From Paraflavitalea devenefica (lineage in GTDB: Bacteria > Bacteroidota > Bacteroidia > Chitinophagales > Chitinophagaceae), in contig NZ_JAARML010000002.1 of assembly GCF_011759375.1 (NCBI RefSeq), positions 1,240,001 through 1,304,000 of the forward strand: a stretch of DNA of 64,000 nucleotides, read 5' to 3'. Shown piece by piece: positions 63,145 to 64,000 of this stretch. Every line of letters begins with the position of its first letter. The first letter of the stretch is position 1. The position numbers were made by a program, and so were the translations under genes. Below the pieces are notes generated by a model. It worked only from the letters and a program-made list of their open reading frames with translations, was not told the DNA's origin and did not search any database.

Positions 63145-64000
63145 GGATTTCCAGTTTTCCGTACTTCCGTAATTCATATTCCTTTGTCATTAAAAATATC
63201 AGGGGAGTTACCAGTAGTATATGGGTGGAAGAAGTAAGTACACCGCCTATCATGGGTAATACAATAGGTTTCATAACATCTGTACCAACACCACTGGCCC
63301 ACAGTACAGGTACCAGCCCGAACAAGGATACACATACAGTCATCAATTTGGGCCGCAGCCGTTTGGCGGCACCCTGAATAACATACCGGCGAAGATCTTC
63401 CGGGGTGATGGTCTCACCGGAATTACCTTTTTCTGTGACCAGTTGTTTCATGGCATCATTGAGATAAATGACCATCACAATACCTGTTTCCACGGCGATA
63501 CCAAACAAAGCGATAAAGCCCACGGCCACCGCTACAGAAAGATTGGCGCCCCATATCCAGATCATATAAGCACCCCCGATCAAGGCGAAAGGCACAGTGA
63601 TCAGGCTTAAAAAGGCTTCACGTATTGAATGAAAGGCGAAGTATAAGGAGAAGAAGATAATCACCAGTACAATGGGCGCTATCCACAGCAGGGTTTGCTG
63701 ACCACGAATCAGGTTTTCATATTGCCCGCTCCATTCCAGGTAATATCCCTGCGGTAATACACCTTTGGCCTTATTCATTTTTTGAATGGCTTCTGTTACC
63801 GTACTGCCCAGGTCCCTGTCCCGAACGTTGAATAAGACAGCGCCTCGCAGCATGGCGTTTTCGGAATTGATCATTGGTGGGCCATCCTCAAAAACCACGT
63901 CTGCCACGGCCGACAGGGGGATTTCTCCAAATGCAGGGCTTACGAGCGGAATGCGTTTAATGCGTTCCACGCTGTTGCGGTATTCCTGCGCCAACCGAAC
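63128..64000 (-). CDS. cusA: CusA-type heavy-metal RND pump, C-terminal part (cut by window end)
   Basis: The C-terminal 290 residues are present and the frame stays open to base 64000, so the start lies outside the window. PLSAVADVVFEDGPPMINSENAML is the end of the second porter domain. The last membrane helices include LFGIAVETGIVMVIYLNDAM and RLRPKLMTVCVSLFGLVPVLWASG, typical of CusA/CzcA pumps. It exports Cu(I)/Ag(I), from the operon context. A full protein would have about 1040 residues. Confidence 0.9.
   Translation of the reverse strand, partial: VRLAQEYRNSVERIKRIPLVSPAFGEIPLSAVADVVFEDGPPMINSENAMLRGAVLFNVRDRDLGSTVTEAIQKMNKAKGVLPQGYYLEWSGQYENLIRGQQTLLWIAPIVLVIIFFSLYFAFHSIREAFLSLITVPFALIGGAYMIWIWGANLSVAVAVGFIALFGIAVETGIVMVIYLNDAMKQLVTEKGNSGETITPEDLRRYVIQGAAKRLRPKLMTVCVSLFGLVPVLWASGVGTDVMKPIVLPMIGGVLTSSTHILLVTPLIFLMTKEYELRKYGKLEIHETQH

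Noticed and set aside
1..64000. tRNA, rRNA, transposase or phage genes
   Set aside because: None was recognised on either strand; no terminal inverted repeats with an enclosed transposase frame.

Overview
The window looks like a chromosomal segment of a Bacteroidota species, most likely of the Chitinophagaceae. The reasons are two SusC/SusD pairs, many lipoprotein signal peptides, promoter boxes of the TAnnTTTG type, and families such as DUF3667, DUF2911, DUF3347 and DUF5074 that are typical of the phylum. No rRNA, tRNA, phage, transposase or CRISPR array was seen.

Layout. 1-3.5 kb: a small hypothetical gene, a DJ-1/PfpI-type protein, a GntR regulator with a sugar-sensor-like C-terminus, and a secreted protein. 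3.8-24.3 kb: a sialic-acid utilisation locus. It holds a leftward sialidase lipoprotein, a FadR/NanR-type repressor, two SusC/SusD pairs, a second and third sialidase, two DapA/NanA-family enzymes, and a natural fusion of a NanM-like Kelch mutarotase to a sodium:solute symporter. Sialidases would release sialic acid, SusCD would move it over the outer membrane, the fused protein would equilibrate the anomers and import it, and the lyase would cleave it. A palindrome, TTATGTANTACATAA, lies just downstream of matching promoter boxes of the sialidase and of susC, and in degenerate form before the repressor gene. It is the best candidate for the repressor's operator.

24.3-38.4 kb: housekeeping and stress genes. 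These are a lipoprotein, an S41 peptidase, YwqK/MORN and YD-like secreted proteins, a DUF3667 membrane protein, mazG coupled to a 1257-residue histidine kinase, an iron-permease-family protein, a YciE/F ferritin-like protein, two PNPOx-like proteins and an AsmA-like protein. 38.4-44.4 kb: a leftward cobalamin operon led by a clear cobalamin riboswitch and encoding two BtuG-like propeller lipoproteins, a PKD-type surface lipoprotein and a BtuB-like receptor. 44.5-46.3 kb: an MbnP-like protein and a di-heme peroxidase. 46.6-55 kb: two DUF1328 mini-proteins in a tandem duplication, the Kup potassium transporter, receiver-only response regulators, a PAS histidine kinase, small hypotheticals, a repeat-rich intergenic region with a candidate structured RNA, and a ChrB-domain protein. 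55.2-64 kb: a double-DUF1259 lipoprotein and a leftward copper/silver efflux operon (cusA fragment, tolC-type, two adaptors, DUF3347, DUF2911, copB).

Many gene starts were moved downstream from the longest open frame. Several long frames begin at TTG or GTG inside intergenic repeat sequence, and signal peptides mark the real starts.
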